From positions 62,001 to 126,000 of the forward strand of contig JACRLR010000016.1 in NCBI GenBank assembly GCA_016219645.1: 64,000 bases of DNA. The letters run 5' to 3'. The stretch is from Nitrospirota bacterium (GTDB lineage Bacteria > Nitrospirota > Nitrospiria > Nitrospirales > Nitrospiraceae). Both the position numbers and the translations under genes were made by a program. Within the stretch, counting starts at the first letter, position 1. The number at the start of each line of letters is the position of its first letter. Shown here piece by piece: positions 9,269 through 18,609 of the stretch. The notes below the pieces were generated by a model. It ran no database searches, was not told the origin of the DNA, and worked only from the letters and a program-made list of their open reading frames with translations.

Positions 9269-9280
9269 GGAGACTCCTCG

Positions 9281-9409
9281 GTTGGTCTCGTGTGTCTGGT
9301 TCATCTGGTTTGTATGGTCTGTTTGGTTTGTCTGGTTTAATCGTTGAACGAAACTAACCAGATAAACAAAACAAACCAGAGCAACCAAAGCAACCAACCA
9401 AACCAGAGG
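9281..9409. repeat. A-type periodic hairpin, copy 2
   Basis: A long left arm of TGGTTYRTM-type words (GTCTGGTTCATCTGGTTTGT and onward), a loop around TTGAACGAAACT, and a right arm of AACCARAYA words. It lies in the leader of the minus-strand MltF-like gene and extends into the gap before the GH15-like gene. The remainder, 9410-9555, shows nothing recognisable beyond an AACCAGGAGTC ribosome site. Confidence 0.8.
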
Positions 9410-9555
9410 AAGGCGAGGCTATCATTGGCCGGTTTACGAAATCAAGGAAGTAGCGGAGAGTGAGGGAGTGGGCGGGGTTTTTATTTGATGTCGTGCATCT
9501 CTTGGAGTAGATTTCAGCCACACAAAGCGCTCGTAGAGTAACCAGGAGTCTGGAT

Positions 9556-10872
9556 ATGCCCCCAATCGTTGTGCAGAACGAGAAGCTCCTGCCCTACATG
9601 ACGGACCATTACGATCCGGCGCGTCTGAGACAGCTCCGACGTTTTCTTGAGCGTCAGGGCACGTTCAAGTTGGGGTCGCTTCGCACGCACTTGTTTCCTG
9701 CTGCCGTCGTCACTCGTTCAACCAGCCAGAGCGGATACCAGCATGTCTGGGTCCGGGATAACGTCCATGTGAGTCATGCCTTGTATGTCTCCGGTCATGT
9801 GCGTGCCGCTGCGCAAACCATGTCCGCCCTGATGCAGTTCTTCGCCCGGCACCGGCACCGGTTTGAGGACATCATCCAGGGGAGAGCCAAGGCTGCCGAT
9901 CCCATGTCCCGCCCTCATGTCCGCTTCAATGGTGCCACCCTTCAGGAGTCCCGGGAAACGTGGGCCCATGCTCAGAACGATGCGCTCGGCATCTTTCTGT
10001 GGATGTACTGCACGCTTGCTTGCGAAGGGGTTGTAAAGCCGCATCGTAAGGAGGTGGAGACTCTGACTCTTTTCCCGCGTTACTTTGAGGCCATTCGCTA
10101 TTGGGCGGACGAGGACAGTGGGCATTGGGAAGAAGGACGGAAGATCGAAGCCTCAAGTATCGGAGCTGTGGTGGCCGGGCTGGCAAAGCTTCGAGCGTTC
10201 TTATCTGAAGGACGCGCAAGCGCAGCTCTCAGTGACCGGAGCCCGCAGATCTCCGACACCTTCCTGAGCACGCTGGAGCGACGTGGACGAAACGAACTCA
10301 AGAGGATTCTGCCTTACGAATGTATCCAAACGTCTTCAGCGAAGAAGCGACGATACGACGGCGCGCTCTTATTTCTCATCTACCCCCTTGAGGTTGTGGG
10401 AGAGGCGATGGGCAGGCGTATTCTCAAGGACATCGCCGAAAGTCTGGAGGGTCCATATGGAATCAAGCGGTATGTCGGTGATTCCTATTGGGCTGCCGAC
10501 TATAAGGAGAAATTAGACCCGAACCAACGCACCGTCGATTTCAGCGACAGGGTTGAGATGAGAAATAAACTCCTTGCACCAGGGGAAGAGGCGCAGTGGT
10601 GTTTGTTCGACCCCATCATGTCGGCGGCGTACGGCCGAAGATACCAACGTACCGGAAGGGAAGGGGATCTCACCTTACAGACCTACTACTTCAATCGTTC
10701 GATTGGCCAGCTTACGGGGAAGGTCAAGGGCATTCGAGAATTCCAATGCCCGGAGGCGTACTATCTTGAGAGAGGAAGATATGTGCCGAACGACCAAACA
10801 CCGCTCTTGTGGACACAAGCGAACCTGCTCGTGGCCCTCAAGATGATGGAAAAGAGTGTGGCAGGCCGTTGA
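9556..10872 (+). CDS. GH15-like glucosidase
   Basis: A 438-residue (alpha/alpha)6 protein resembling glucoamylase / phosphorylase-kinase alpha-type GH15 enzymes. Features include YQHVWVRDNVHVSHALYVSG near residues 56-75 (substrate-binding Trp-Arg-Asp), ETWAHAQNDALGIFLWMY near 135-152 and a C-terminal CPEAYYLERGRYVPN with a candidate catalytic Glu. No signal peptide, so cytoplasmic. Start ATG follows AACCAGGAGTC. It is separated from the GH63/GH13 pair by the MltF-like gene but fits the same alpha-glucan theme. Exact substrate is not determinable; the kinase-regulatory resemblance is only a shared fold. Confidence 0.75.
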   Translation: MPPIVVQNEKLLPYMTDHYDPARLRQLRRFLERQGTFKLGSLRTHLFPAAVVTRSTSQSGYQHVWVRDNVHVSHALYVSGHVRAAAQTMSALMQFFARHRHRFEDIIQGRAKAADPMSRPHVRFNGATLQESRETWAHAQNDALGIFLWMYCTLACEGVVKPHRKEVETLTLFPRYFEAIRYWADEDSGHWEEGRKIEASSIGAVVAGLAKLRAFLSEGRASAALSDRSPQISDTFLSTLERRGRNELKRILPYECIQTSSAKKRRYDGALLFLIYPLEVVGEAMGRRILKDIAESLEGPYGIKRYVGDSYWAADYKEKLDPNQRTVDFSDRVEMRNKLLAPGEEAQWCLFDPIMSAAYGRRYQRTGREGDLTLQTYYFNRSIGQLTGKVKGIREFQCPEAYYLERGRYVPNDQTPLLWTQANLLVALKMMEKSVAGR

Positions 10873-11150
10873 CAAAGTCCGCCAGCAGTGGGAGGGGTGG
10901 CCTGGTCGTCCTCCTGCTCGCGGAACGCGCACGATAGGAATGTGCTCGTTCGACGCGCGCAATCGAGGATCGACCAGGCCACCCCCCTGAGAGAGATGGA
11001 GTGGGGAAGGAATAGGAATGGACGCGCGCAGTGGAAGATCAATCAGACTCCATCCCTAGAGAGAAAACGAGCAAGCTTGGAGGGGAGCATACATATCGTT
11101 CGACGCGCGCAATCGAGGATCGACCAGGCCACCCCCTGAGAGAGATATGG
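10873..11150. repeat. R-type repeat with internal duplication
   Basis: Starts with a degraded left end (AAAGTCCGCCAGCAGTGGGA) and carries the CGCGCACGATAGGAATGTGC core. A segment of about 54 bases starting CGTTCGACGCGCGCAATCGA occurs twice almost exactly, at about 10947-11000 and 11097-11150, suggesting a partial duplication of the element. Confidence 0.7.
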
Positions 11151-11567
11151 AACGGGGAAAGGCAAGCAGTGACGCACTCTATCCACAATAACGTTTTTTA
11201 ATTGGACCTTAGCCTGGAACCGTGACGCGAAAGGTGCGAGACCGCCTCACCCGCCCCGCTCTTTCCGTCATCCCCTAACTCAGAACCCAGAACTTAGAAC
11301 TCAGAACATCTGCGCTCATCCCACCCGTCTCGCTTGAGTCGCACATCGCCTTCGTGATTCTTCCGTAGTTGCATTTCGCCACAGTGCCCTGTTACTAATT
11401 GGCGCATAATTCCCTGCTAACGTAGGCAGGACAAGGTGCGACAGGCATATCCATTGCCGAACCGCCTGTTAATCCATGCCTACTGAAACTGTGCTCTTTT
11501 TGTCTCATTGGCATCGGAGTTGCTGAATCAGTACGAGAGTTTAGAGAAGTGTAGTAAGGAGACGTCA
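11151..11567. other. Gene-free leader of the RND operon
   Basis: Apart from a short tandem of AACTCAGAACCCAGAACTTA words at about 11275-11308, no gene or clear structured element is visible. It must contain the promoter for the efflux operon, but no convincing -35/-10 pair or operator palindrome stands out by eye. Confidence 0.4.
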
Positions 11568-12830
11568 ATGGCCCATCAGCAGAGCCGCGGTTGCCTGCCT
11601 AAGGCGGGAGCATCGTGCTGGTTGTTGGTCCTGCTGGCGTTGACGCTCGTCCACTGCAAAGGTGAGACCGCTTCTGCCCCGGCAGCTCCCGTGCGACAGG
11701 TCGAAGTCGCCGAAGTGATACAGAAAGATGTGCCGATTTACTCCGAGTGGATCGGCACCACGGACGGCCTTGTGAACGCGGAAATCCGGTCGCAAGTCAC
11801 CGGATATTTATTGAAGCGGGAATACCGGGAAGGTGGGGCAGTCAAAAAAGGCGACGTCCTGTTTCAGATTGATCCGCGAAAGTTTCAGGCCGCTCTCGGT
11901 CAGGCTCAAGGCGATCTCAAGCAGGCGCAGGCGCAGCTCACCAAGACAAAGCTCGATGTGGCGCGGAACGAGCCGCTGGCAAAGGAAGGCGCGATCAGCC
12001 AAAAGGAGTTCCAAGATTCCGTGCAGGCCAATCGGGCCGCGGAGGCCTCGGTGGAGTCCGCCAAGGCGGCGGTGGAGCAGGCGAAGCTGAACCTGGAATG
12101 GACGAAAATCCTCGCGCCGATCGACGGAGTCGTGGGCATCGCCAAGGCGCAGGTCGGCGATCTGATTGATGCCAACAGCGCGTTGACGTCGATGTCTACT
12201 CTCGACCCGCTCCGGGTCTATTTTCCGATCAGCGAACAGGAATACCTCAAGCTCTCAGGGCTGATGGAGCAGCGTTATCAGGAGAAGGTAGATCCCACGA
12301 TAGCGCGTCAAGATGCCCGCATCGAAATGGTGCTCAGCAGCGGCGACATCTATCCCCACAAGGGGTGGTTTTTCCTCGCGGACCGGCAAGTTGATGTGAA
12401 GACCGGCACGATCCGCGTCGCCGCGCTGTTTCCCAACCCCGGGAATGTGATGCGCCCTGGCCAATACGCAAAGGTCCGTGCCTCCGTCACGGTCCGTCAG
12501 GGCGCCCTGCTGGTTCCCCAGCGTGCTGTGAGCGAACTGCAGGGCAGCTACCAGGTCGGCGTCGTCACGCCGGAGAACAAGGTGGAGATCCGGCCGGTGA
12601 CTGTCGGTGAACGCGTCGGCTCGCAGTGGATCATCGCGCAGGGGCTCAAGCCAGGCGAGAAGGTGGTTGTCGAGGGCCTCCAGAAACTGAAAGCCGGCGA
12701 CTCCGTCCGCCCCCTCCCGTTCGGAGGAACGGAGCCGCAGACAGTACCGGATACGCCTGCCGAGCAACCGAAACCCTCTTCGCAACCAGAACCCTCTGCG
12801 CAATCAGAGCCCTCTTCGAAGGACAACTGA
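11568..12830 (+). CDS. RND efflux periplasmic adaptor (membrane fusion) lipoprotein
   Basis: A 420-residue adaptor of the MexA/AcrA type linking the inner-membrane pump to the outer-membrane channel. The signal ends in a lipobox with Cys30 (LTLVHC). The order is beta-barrel strand, biotinyl-lipoyl half (VTGYLLKREYREGGAVKKGD), an Ala/Gln-rich alpha-hairpin at about residues 115-180, second lipoyl half (APIDGVVGIAKAQVGDLI), then a C-terminal barrel and a Pro/Gln/Glu-Ser tail. The ATG at 11568 has AAGGAG upstream; a TTG 60 bases earlier is in frame but lacks support. The stop overlaps the pump start (TGATG). Confidence 0.92.
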   Translation: MAHQQSRGCLPKAGASCWLLVLLALTLVHCKGETASAPAAPVRQVEVAEVIQKDVPIYSEWIGTTDGLVNAEIRSQVTGYLLKREYREGGAVKKGDVLFQIDPRKFQAALGQAQGDLKQAQAQLTKTKLDVARNEPLAKEGAISQKEFQDSVQANRAAEASVESAKAAVEQAKLNLEWTKILAPIDGVVGIAKAQVGDLIDANSALTSMSTLDPLRVYFPISEQEYLKLSGLMEQRYQEKVDPTIARQDARIEMVLSSGDIYPHKGWFFLADRQVDVKTGTIRVAALFPNPGNVMRPGQYAKVRASVTVRQGALLVPQRAVSELQGSYQVGVVTPENKVEIRPVTVGERVGSQWIIAQGLKPGEKVVVEGLQKLKAGDSVRPLPFGGTEPQTVPDTPAEQPKPSSQPEPSAQSEPSSKDN

Positions 12831-15800
12831 TGGCCAGGTTCTTCATCAACCGTCCGATCGTCGCGATGGTCATCTCGATCCTCATGACGATCCTCGGCGT
12901 CATCGCGATGGTGCAGCTTCCGATCGCGCAGTTTCCGGACATCGCGCCACCGGAAATCCAGCTGCAAGCCACGTATGTCGGGGCCGATGCGGTCGCTCTC
13001 GAAAAATCGGTTGCCACTCCCATCGAGCAGATGATGAGCGGGGTGGACAACATGATCTATATGTATTCGGTGAACGCAAGCAACGGCCAGATGACCCTGC
13101 GGGTGGATTTCGACCTCAACACCAGGCCGAACGACGACCAGATCCTGACGCAGATGCGCTACACGCAGGCCGAATCCCAGTTGCCGCAGGAAGTGCGCAA
13201 TTTCGGGGTCACGATCAAGAAATCCACGACCAGTCCACTTGCCATATTCGCGGTCTATTCGCCAAACGGCACCTACGACGCCAAATTCCTGGCCAACTAT
13301 GCCTATGTCAACATCAATGATCCGATGACCCGTGTGCCGGGCATCGGCCAGGTGACAATCTTCGGGGCCGGTCAATATGCCATGCGTTTCTGGGTGCGCC
13401 CGGACCAGTTGTCCAAACTGGGGATCACCGTGACGGAGATTCTCAACGCCATCAAGGCCCAGAACACTGTGAACCCCGCCGGCCAGGTCGGCATGGAGCC
13501 GGTGCCGCCAGGACAGGAGTTCACGTACACCGTACGCGCGCAGGGCCGATTGGAGACGGAAGAAGAATTCGGGAACATTGTGGTCCGGGCCAACCCGGAC
13601 GGCTCCATGGTTCGGTTGAAGGATGTGGCCAGGGCCGAACTCGGCGCGCAGATGTACAACATGATCGGCCGGATGAACGGGAAACCTGCCGCCCTCGTCT
13701 TAATCTACCAACTGCCGGGGTCCAATGCGATTCAGACGATGGATGCGGCCACGAAGCTGATGCAGGAGATGAAAGGGCGCTTCCCGGCAGATCTCGACTA
13801 TGTGACCTCGCTCGATACGACGCAGGCAGTGCGAGAGGGGATCAACGAGATCGTGCATACCCTCTTCGAGGCCCTCGTTCTCGTGATTATCGTCGTGTAT
13901 ATCTTCCTCCAGGGCTGGCGCGCCACGCTGATCCCGTTGTTGGCCGTGCCGGTGTCGTTGATCGGCACGTTCATGCTGTTCCCGATGCTCGGATTCTCGA
14001 TCAACACCCTGTCCCTTTTCGGTCTCGTGCTCGCCATCGGACTGGTCGTGGACGACGCCATCGTCGTGGTCGAAGCGGTCGAGCACCACATCGACCATGG
14101 CTTGTCGCCGAAGGAGGCGAGTCTCAAGGCCATGGAACAGGTGTCAGGGCCTGTGGTGGCCATTGCGCTCATCCTGGCCGCTGTGTTCGTGCCCACTGCC
14201 TTCATTCCCGGTATTACGGGAAGGCTCTATCAACAATTCGCTGTCACCATCGCCCTGTCCGTGCTCATCTCGGCGTTCAACGCGCTCACCCTCAGCCCGG
14301 CTCTCTCAGCCCTCTTACTCCGACCGAAGAAACCGGCGCGGGGTCCGCTCGGTTGGTTCTTCGGATGGTTCAACCGGGGGTTCGGCCGCGTCACCAATGG
14401 CTACGTGAGTGCCTGCGGTCATCTCATTCGTAAAGCCTGGTTCTCGATGCTGCTGCTTCTGGGATTCGCCGTCGTGTCCGGTTGGCTGGGGGGTCAATTA
14501 CCGACCGGGTTTCTTCCGCTCGAGGACCAGGGCTATGTGTTCCTGAATGTCCAGCTGCCTGAGGCATCCTCTCTCCAGCGAACGGACCAGCTCACCAAAC
14601 AGATCGAGACTATTCTCCAAGACACGCCGGGCATCAAATATGCCACCAGCATCGTCGGCTTTAGCCTGTTGAGCACGGTCAGTACCACCTACAATGCGTT
14701 TTTATTCGTCACGCTCGACCCCTGGGAAGAGCGCAAGAAACCCGAAGAGCAGCTCCTGCCGATTTTCAAGAAGGTCAACGCACGACTGGCTGAGTTGCCT
14801 GAGGCCAAGGCTTTCCTGTTTCCGCCGCCCGCGATCCCCGGGGTCGGCACGTCCGGCGGCGTGACGTTTATCCTGGAAGACCGCGCTGGAAAGGATATCG
14901 ATTTCCTGGCGGAGAATACTCAGAAGTTCATGGAGGCCGCCAGGAAGCGTCCTGAGATTTCGAGAATCGATACGACCTTCATCCCCGAAGTGCCACAAGT
15001 ATTCGCCAAGGTGGATCGCGATAAGGTGCTCAAGCAGGGAGTGAGCCTCTCTGACGTCTACCAGACGCTGCAGGCCTTTATGGGCGGCGTGATGGTGAAT
15101 TACTTCAACCGGTTCGGTCGCACCTGGCAAGTGTATGTGCAGGCGGAAGGAGAATTCCGCACGGAAGCCGAAAACGTCGGACAATTCCATGTCCGCAACA
15201 GCGCCGGGGATATGGTTCCGCTCTCTACGCTGGTGACAATGGAGACCTCCCACGGACCCGAGTTCACGATCCGCTACAACGGGTACCGTTCCTCGCAAAT
15301 GCTTGTGGGGACCAACACGGGCTACAGCTCTGGCCAGGGGATGAAGGCGTTAGAGGAAGTCTTTGCGGAAACGATGCCGTCGGGCATGGGGTTCGATTAC
15401 ATGGGCATGTCGTTCCAGGAGAAAGTGGCTTCCGAAGGCGTGCCGGCCAGCGTGATTTTCGGGTTCTCTCTACTTTTCGTCTTTTTGATTCTTGCGGCGC
15501 AGTATGAAAGCTGGGGCTTGCCGTTCAGCGTTCTTCTCGTCACACCGATCGCCGTCTTTGGGGCATTCGGCGCCTTGTGGCTTCTCAAGCTTGTGGCTCC
15601 TCAGGCAAGCGAGAACGACGTGTTTACCCAGATCGGCCTGGTGATGCTGATCGGACTGTCCGCCAAGAACGCGATCCTCATCGTGGAGTTTGCGAAAGTC
15701 GAGTATGAGGGAGGAAAGTCCCTCATGGACGCAGCCCTGGCTGCAGCCCAAGTGCGGCTCCGGCCTATTCTCATGACGGCCTTCGCCTTCATCCTCGGCG

Positions 15801-16099
15801 TCGTCCCCCTTGTTCTGGCCACAGGAGCCGGAGCGCATGGACGGGTCCTCCTTGGTCTCGCCGTCTTCGGCGGCATGCTGACCTCGAGCGTCATCGCGAT
15901 CTTCCTCATCCCGGTTTCCTTTTATTTCGTGGAGAATCTGCTGCATCGTGGCGGGAAACATGAGAAACCAAAACCTGGCGGACCTGCGCCAGGGGCCCCC
16001 GAGAAGACCGGCGATGGAGAACTCTCCCATCCGATCCCGCGCCCGGTGCTGTCGCCAACCCCTGTACCAGAAGGCGGAAGTTACGGAGGAGGTCACTGA
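12830..16099 (+). CDS. RND multidrug efflux pump (HAE1 family)
   Basis: A 1089-residue inner-membrane proton-driven exporter, the usual length for AcrB/MexB-type HAE1 pumps. The N-terminal helix starts MARFFINRPIVAMVISILMT. The TM4 proton-relay motif GLVVDDAIVVVEAVE and the later GLSAKNAILIVEFAK are intact, and LSPALSALLLRP follows the first TM bundle. The ATG at 12830 overlaps the adaptor stop codon, so translation is coupled; in-frame codons further upstream lie inside the adaptor gene. With the adaptor and NodT-type channel it forms a tripartite efflux system. Substrate range cannot be inferred. Confidence 0.95.
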   Translation: MARFFINRPIVAMVISILMTILGVIAMVQLPIAQFPDIAPPEIQLQATYVGADAVALEKSVATPIEQMMSGVDNMIYMYSVNASNGQMTLRVDFDLNTRPNDDQILTQMRYTQAESQLPQEVRNFGVTIKKSTTSPLAIFAVYSPNGTYDAKFLANYAYVNINDPMTRVPGIGQVTIFGAGQYAMRFWVRPDQLSKLGITVTEILNAIKAQNTVNPAGQVGMEPVPPGQEFTYTVRAQGRLETEEEFGNIVVRANPDGSMVRLKDVARAELGAQMYNMIGRMNGKPAALVLIYQLPGSNAIQTMDAATKLMQEMKGRFPADLDYVTSLDTTQAVREGINEIVHTLFEALVLVIIVVYIFLQGWRATLIPLLAVPVSLIGTFMLFPMLGFSINTLSLFGLVLAIGLVVDDAIVVVEAVEHHIDHGLSPKEASLKAMEQVSGPVVAIALILAAVFVPTAFIPGITGRLYQQFAVTIALSVLISAFNALTLSPALSALLLRPKKPARGPLGWFFGWFNRGFGRVTNGYVSACGHLIRKAWFSMLLLLGFAVVSGWLGGQLPTGFLPLEDQGYVFLNVQLPEASSLQRTDQLTKQIETILQDTPGIKYATSIVGFSLLSTVSTTYNAFLFVTLDPWEERKKPEEQLLPIFKKVNARLAELPEAKAFLFPPPAIPGVGTSGGVTFILEDRAGKDIDFLAENTQKFMEAARKRPEISRIDTTFIPEVPQVFAKVDRDKVLKQGVSLSDVYQTLQAFMGGVMVNYFNRFGRTWQVYVQAEGEFRTEAENVGQFHVRNSAGDMVPLSTLVTMETSHGPEFTIRYNGYRSSQMLVGTNTGYSSGQGMKALEEVFAETMPSGMGFDYMGMSFQEKVASEGVPASVIFGFSLLFVFLILAAQYESWGLPFSVLLVTPIAVFGAFGALWLLKLVAPQASENDVFTQIGLVMLIGLSAKNAILIVEFAKVEYEGGKSLMDAALAAAQVRLRPILMTAFAFILGVVPLVLATGAGAHGRVLLGLAVFGGMLTSSVIAIFLIPVSFYFVENLLHRGGKHEKPKPGGPAPGAPEKTGDGELSHPIPRPVLSPTPVPEGGSYGGGH

Positions 16100-16100
16100 G

Positions 16101-17777
16101 ATGATGCACTCGGAGCGAGACAGGCGGGAAGAGGAAGGGTTGATCTGGTTTATCTGGTCTGTCTTGTCCATCTGGTTAGTCTCGTTCAACCAAACAAACC
16201 AAATAGACCAAACAAACAAGAGAGACCAGCTGAGTCTCGCGTTTCACGGGGCACGGTCTGCTGTGCGCTTGTGTATATATATAATGGTAGTGGCCGCAGG
16301 TGTGTCATTTGTGCTACAGGGCTGCATGATGGGCCCGGATTACAAACGGCCGGAGACGCCGCAAGCCGACTCCTGGCGTGTGTCGCCCTCCACCTCGGAA
16401 TCCATGGCTAACCTGCCCTGGTGGGAATTGCTCAAGGATGAGACGTTGCAGCAGTTGATCCGCACCGCTCTGATGGAAAACCTGGACCTCCAGATCGCCA
16501 CCGCAAACATTGATCAATTTCAAGCCCAGCTCACGATCGCCAAGTTCGACCTCATTCCGTCTTTCTCATACCAGGGCACCGCTTTCGGCTTTCGGAACAC
16601 GAACACCTCATCCTTCCCGGCTGGCGGCGGCGCGGTTTCAACCAGTCAGAAAAACGGGTTGTCACTCAACTATGAATCCATCGGCGTCGGCCTCAAGTGG
16701 GAACTGGATATATGGGGGCGCATCCGCCGCTCGATCGAGGCGGCCCGCGCGCAATTGCTGTCGAAACAGGAAAATCAGCGGGTCGTGATCCTGAGCCTGG
16801 TCAGTGGTGTCGCGGAGAGCTATTTCGACCTCCGCGCCCTGGATCTGCAGATAGATATCGCCAAGCGGACGCTGAAGGCCTGGGATGAGTCGGTCAGGAT
16901 TTCGAAGCTTCGCTATCAGCAGGGCGACATTCCCAAGCTTGATCTCGACCGGTTCGTGGCGGAGCGGGCCGGCGCCGCGGCTCAGCTGGCCGATCTGGAA
17001 AGGCAGGTCGTCCAGCGGGAGAACCAGATCAGCGTGCTGCTGGGACACAAGCCCTCGGCAGTTCCACGGGGACGTCTGCTTATCGAGCAGCCCATGCCCC
17101 CGGACGTGCCGCCAGGCCTGCCCTCCGAGCTGCTTCAGCGGCGGCCTGACATCATGAAAGCCGAGCAGGACCTGGTGGCAGCATCGGCCAACATCGGCGT
17201 GGCGCAGGCGGCTCGGTTTCCTCAACTGTCAATCACCGGCGATATGGCCGGAAACAGTCTCACGGTGGATTCGAACTCCACCAAGCCCTATGCAACGTTC
17301 AAAGGCAACGCTTCGCTGACCGGACCGATCTTCAACGCAAGTGCGCTCGGGTATCAGGTGAAGGCCGCCGAGGCGCAGGGTAACCAGGCCATCGCACAGT
17401 ATCTCAAGACGATCTTACAGGCGCTTCAGGAAGTCGAAGACTCGCTGATCAGTGTGCAGAAAACCCGCGAGCAGCGCGAGGCGCTGGAGCAGCAGGTGGA
17501 GGCGTTACAGTCCGCGTTGCGGCTGGCAGACCTGCGCTACCAGGGTGGCCGAGCCAGCTATCTTGACGTGCTGACCGCCCAGCGCGCCCTGTTTGATGCG
17601 GAGCTGTCCCTGGCGCGGACGCGCCGCAATCAACTGGTCTCGGTCGTTCAACTCTATAAGGCTCTTGGAGGAGGGTGGTCTCCCGGCCCAGCCGCGCCAG
17701 GGCAGGAGACCGAAGGGATGCGCGGGGGAACCGCCAAACCGGTCGAATCACCTACGGTGAGACCCGTTGCTCGGTAG
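16101..17777 (+). CDS. NodT/OprM-type outer-membrane efflux channel
   Basis: Third component of the RND system. The mature part begins with Cys in VLQGCMMGPDYKRPE, typical of lipid-anchored OprM/NodT channels, followed by two TolC repeats (ending near ALRLADLRYQGGRASYLDVL). Two starts are possible. The ATG at 16101 has a strong GGAGGAGG site and is 1 base past the pump stop, but would add ~54 residues, many of them translated from an A-type repeat. A GTG at 16263 gives a compact lipoprotein signal (VRLCIYIMVVAAG). The repeat probably inserted between the ribosome site and the original start. The C-terminus is Pro-rich. Confidence 0.88.
   Translation: MMHSERDRREEEGLIWFIWSVLSIWLVSFNQTNQIDQTNKRDQLSLAFHGARSAVRLCIYIMVVAAGVSFVLQGCMMGPDYKRPETPQADSWRVSPSTSESMANLPWWELLKDETLQQLIRTALMENLDLQIATANIDQFQAQLTIAKFDLIPSFSYQGTAFGFRNTNTSSFPAGGGAVSTSQKNGLSLNYESIGVGLKWELDIWGRIRRSIEAARAQLLSKQENQRVVILSLVSGVAESYFDLRALDLQIDIAKRTLKAWDESVRISKLRYQQGDIPKLDLDRFVAERAGAAAQLADLERQVVQRENQISVLLGHKPSAVPRGRLLIEQPMPPDVPPGLPSELLQRRPDIMKAEQDLVAASANIGVAQAARFPQLSITGDMAGNSLTVDSNSTKPYATFKGNASLTGPIFNASALGYQVKAAEAQGNQAIAQYLKTILQALQEVEDSLISVQKTREQREALEQQVEALQSALRLADLRYQGGRASYLDVLTAQRALFDAELSLARTRRNQLVSVVQLYKALGGGWSPGPAAPGQETEGMRGGTAKPVESPTVRPVAR
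16142..16229. repeat. A-type periodic hairpin, copy 3
   Basis: Left arm of TCTGGTTTATCTGGTCTGTC-type words and right arm AACCAAACAAACCAAATAGA and onward, within the 5' part of the NodT-type gene. If translated it would give Trp/Phe/Ile-rich then Asn/Gln/Thr-rich peptide. Confidence 0.8.
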
Positions 17778-17839
17778 CGGTGGTATCAGTGAGACGGGCG
17801 AGACCGCCGCGCGCGGCTTGCCGGGTTGTGCATTTGATA

Positions 17840-17999
17840 TCGTCTATCTGGTTGGGTTATTCTCTTAAGGGGAATCTGGTTGCTCTGGTTTGTTCAGTTC
17901 ATCGAGTGAGTTTTGTTGAACCAAACAAACGAGATAGACCAAATAAACCAGACAGACGAGATAGACAAGACAGACCAAATAGACGAGACAGACCAGACA
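17840..17999. repeat. A-type periodic hairpin, copy 4 (longest)
   Basis: About 160 bases. The left arm is degenerate (CTATCTGGTTGGGT, ATCTGGTTGCTCTGGTTTGT); the right arm is about 85 bases of AACCAAATAAACCAGACAGA-type words ending in GACCAGACAT. It directly abuts the start codon of the first PqiA-like gene and so forms its entire visible leader. Confidence 0.8.
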
Positions 18000-18000
18000 T

Positions 18001-18609
18001 ATGACGCCGCACACGCTTACCGCCTGTCATGAATGCGATCTCTTGCAACAGGAGCCGATCCTCCCGCCTGGTGGCGTCGCCTGTTGCCCGCGCTGCGGCG
18101 CGGTGCTCTTTCGTGACATCCCTGACAGTATCGACCGCGGACTCGCCTTTACGCTCGGAGCGGCGTTCCTGTTCATTATTGCCAATGTGTTTCCGATCGT
18201 CGGCTTGGAGGCGGCGGGCATTAGAAGCGCGACGAGTCTCTATGGGGCGGTCGAGACCATCTGGAAGAGTGATATGGAAGGCGTGGCCGCACTGGTGTTC
18301 ATCACGACCATTCTGATCCCTGCCGTGGAACTGTCTCTGATGCTGTATGTGCTCTTGCCGTTGAAGCTGGGGCAGATGCCGCAGGGATTGGCCACGATTC
18401 TCCGGATTTTGCAGTCGGTGCGGCCGTGGAGCATGACGCAGGTGTTCATTCTCGGCGTGCTCGTCGCGCTGGTGAAACTCGTGCACCTCGCGCATGTCGT
18501 GCCGGGAGTCGCCCTCTGGTCGTTCGGGGGCCTCATTCTCTTACTCACAGGCGCCATCGCTTCATTCAATGTGCATGACCTGTGGAGCATGGTGAAGGAG
18601 GACGAGTGA
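18001..18609 (+). CDS. pqiA: PqiA-like membrane protein, first half
   Basis: A 202-residue inner-membrane protein with four hydrophobic helices. The N-terminal zinc-ribbon-like Cys pairs are C9/C12 and C29/C32. E. coli PqiA is one protein with two such repeats; here each repeat is its own gene. It probably works with PqiB and PqiC in moving lipids between membranes. The start is fixed by the short distance to the first Cys pair, yet no clear ribosome site is present: the ATG directly follows an A-type repeat. The stop overlaps the next gene's GTG. Confidence 0.85.
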   Translation: MTPHTLTACHECDLLQQEPILPPGGVACCPRCGAVLFRDIPDSIDRGLAFTLGAAFLFIIANVFPIVGLEAAGIRSATSLYGAVETIWKSDMEGVAALVFITTILIPAVELSLMLYVLLPLKLGQMPQGLATILRILQSVRPWSMTQVFILGVLVALVKLVHLAHVVPGVALWSFGGLILLLTGAIASFNVHDLWSMVKEDE

